From Sipunculus nudus (lineage: Eukaryota; Annelida; Sipuncula; Golfingiida; Sipunculidae): DNA of 64,000 nt. Below the pieces are notes generated by a model, which was given only the letters and a program-made list of their open reading frames with translations, was not told the origin of the DNA and ran no database searches. The stretch is taken from positions 61,552,659 to 61,616,658 of the forward strand of contig CM049313.1 of assembly GCA_026874595.1 (NCBI GenBank), given 5' to 3'. Position numbers and translations under genes: made by a program. Below, one piece after another: positions 63,301 through 64,000 of this stretch. Each line of letters starts with the position of its first letter. Position 1 is the first letter of the stretch.

Positions 63301-64000
63301 CAAAGATCTTATACATTGTAAGGTACTGTAACCCACATCTTAATTTGATTTTTTTTAACGCATGTCCGTCATGTTTGACCAAGTTTCTCGAGAAATAAAG
63401 TTATGTGTAGCACAAAGGAACAAGTTAATTAAGGCAGAGAATTCCTTGTAAACTTATGTGGTCACAGGTTTAAGAAAAAAATGTTAACATGTTTGTTAAG
63501 CTGGCTAATTGATGCAGTGGAGCTGGCATGACACACTAACTCCTGAGCTTGGCCGGGTTAACAGACGCCTATTCAAATGTGTCTCCACTGGTACTAGTGT
63601 GGCTACTTGTCTTCTGCACACTTTGAAGAGTCCTTTGGCTATTTTAGTAGATGGTGTACTGCTGCTTGAATCTCACATTCAAATTCCTCAGCCACCCACC
63701 GTGAAGCAGCAGTGTTTATGTATCTCATCAAGCGTGACCCATGATGTGAGCAAAATTAAGGCACTAAATGACCTGAGTTATACCAGTTAAAAGGTGGATC
63801 CCTTATCCCCACTTCAGTACATTTCCTTGAAGGTATAAACTTTTTTTTTATTTGCTGGCAAAGTTGATGGCTTTAGGTTCATTTGGTGCTTGGTAAATGG
63901 ATGGTGACCCAACATGGATGTGTTCTTCCACATACCTTTTGTACTTTATTATTTAGGGGAATGGAAAAGTGTGATTCATTTCTAAATATAATTGGTGCTG
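60341..64000. other. No gene recognised; CpG-poor flank
   Basis: AT-rich and CpG-poor like the presumed gene body, with a short (CA)n at 61371-61390 and the X-box cluster described separately. No coding exon was recognised. Continued CpG depletion suggests that transcription runs on or that another gene body begins here. Confidence 0.4.
61815..61962 (+). promoter_or_regulatory. Cluster of X-box (RFX-type) motifs in a local duplication
   Basis: GTAACCATAGCAAC, a full match to the X-box consensus GTNRCC(N0-3)RGYAAC bound by RFX factors, occurs at 61830-61843 and 61949-61962. A near match, GTAACCATAGCAGC, is at 61815-61828. The two full sites are 119 bp apart and both are followed by GATGCATA within a few bases, so the pair arose by local duplication. 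RFX sites often control ciliary genes. No such gene is visible within the window. Confidence 0.5.

Overview
The window is metazoan nuclear DNA. The evidence is spliceosomal intron signals, a C2H2 zinc-finger gene, a LINE reverse transcriptase, tRNA-derived SINEs and abundant dinucleotide microsatellites. The mix of CpG-rich and CpG-poor domains, the CR1/Jockey-type LINE and the SINE architecture fit a marine invertebrate, most likely a lophotrochozoan such as a mollusc. That assignment is an inference. The sequence is not bacterial: there are no operons, and most long reading frames are translations of microsatellites or satellites.

Layout. About 1-44 kb is gene-poor and repeat-rich. It holds long (TA)n and (TC)n microsatellites, two inverted-orientation copies of a ~450-bp repeat (4.67-5.09 and 20.6-21.03 kb), and a 33-bp minisatellite family in two places (8.46-9.24 and 15.95-16.46 kb). 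It also holds a dispersed family marked by a GGTGGCGCCACC palindrome (9.78-14.9 kb) and a 5'-truncated, frameshifted LINE (11.33-13.44 kb). Two elements bounded by terminal inverted repeats lie at 20.45-21.52 and 22.58-24.19 kb, SINEs at 7.65, 15.7 and 24.95-25.2 kb, and a 3.2-kb satellite of 46-bp units with an ~857-bp higher-order period at 33.1-36.35 kb. CpG-rich, island-like stretches (17.25-17.65, 18.25-18.75, 21.7-22.3, 26.2-26.75, 30.85-31.35, 38.3-38.6, 41.4-41.75 and 44.0-44.6 kb) are scattered through it.

From about 45 kb to the end, long microsatellites disappear and CpG becomes rare. In invertebrates that methylate gene bodies, this is the mark of a transcribed domain. The only confident protein-coding gene lies here: a 597-residue three-finger C2H2 protein at 57013-58806 (+), in one exon that begins just after a splice acceptor at 56961-56962. 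Its 5' exon or exons must lie upstream. The best-placed candidates are at 44.1-44.56 kb, exactly where the CpG-rich to CpG-poor change occurs. A separate candidate coding exon with a strong start context and a GTAAGT donor lies at 26654-26713.

No tRNA, rRNA, CRISPR array or complete autonomous transposon was recognised. The finds most worth checking are the unnamed zinc-finger protein with its N-terminal module, the CpG/microsatellite boundary, the X-box (RFX-type) cluster at 61.8-61.96 kb, the higher-order satellite and the two inverted-repeat elements.
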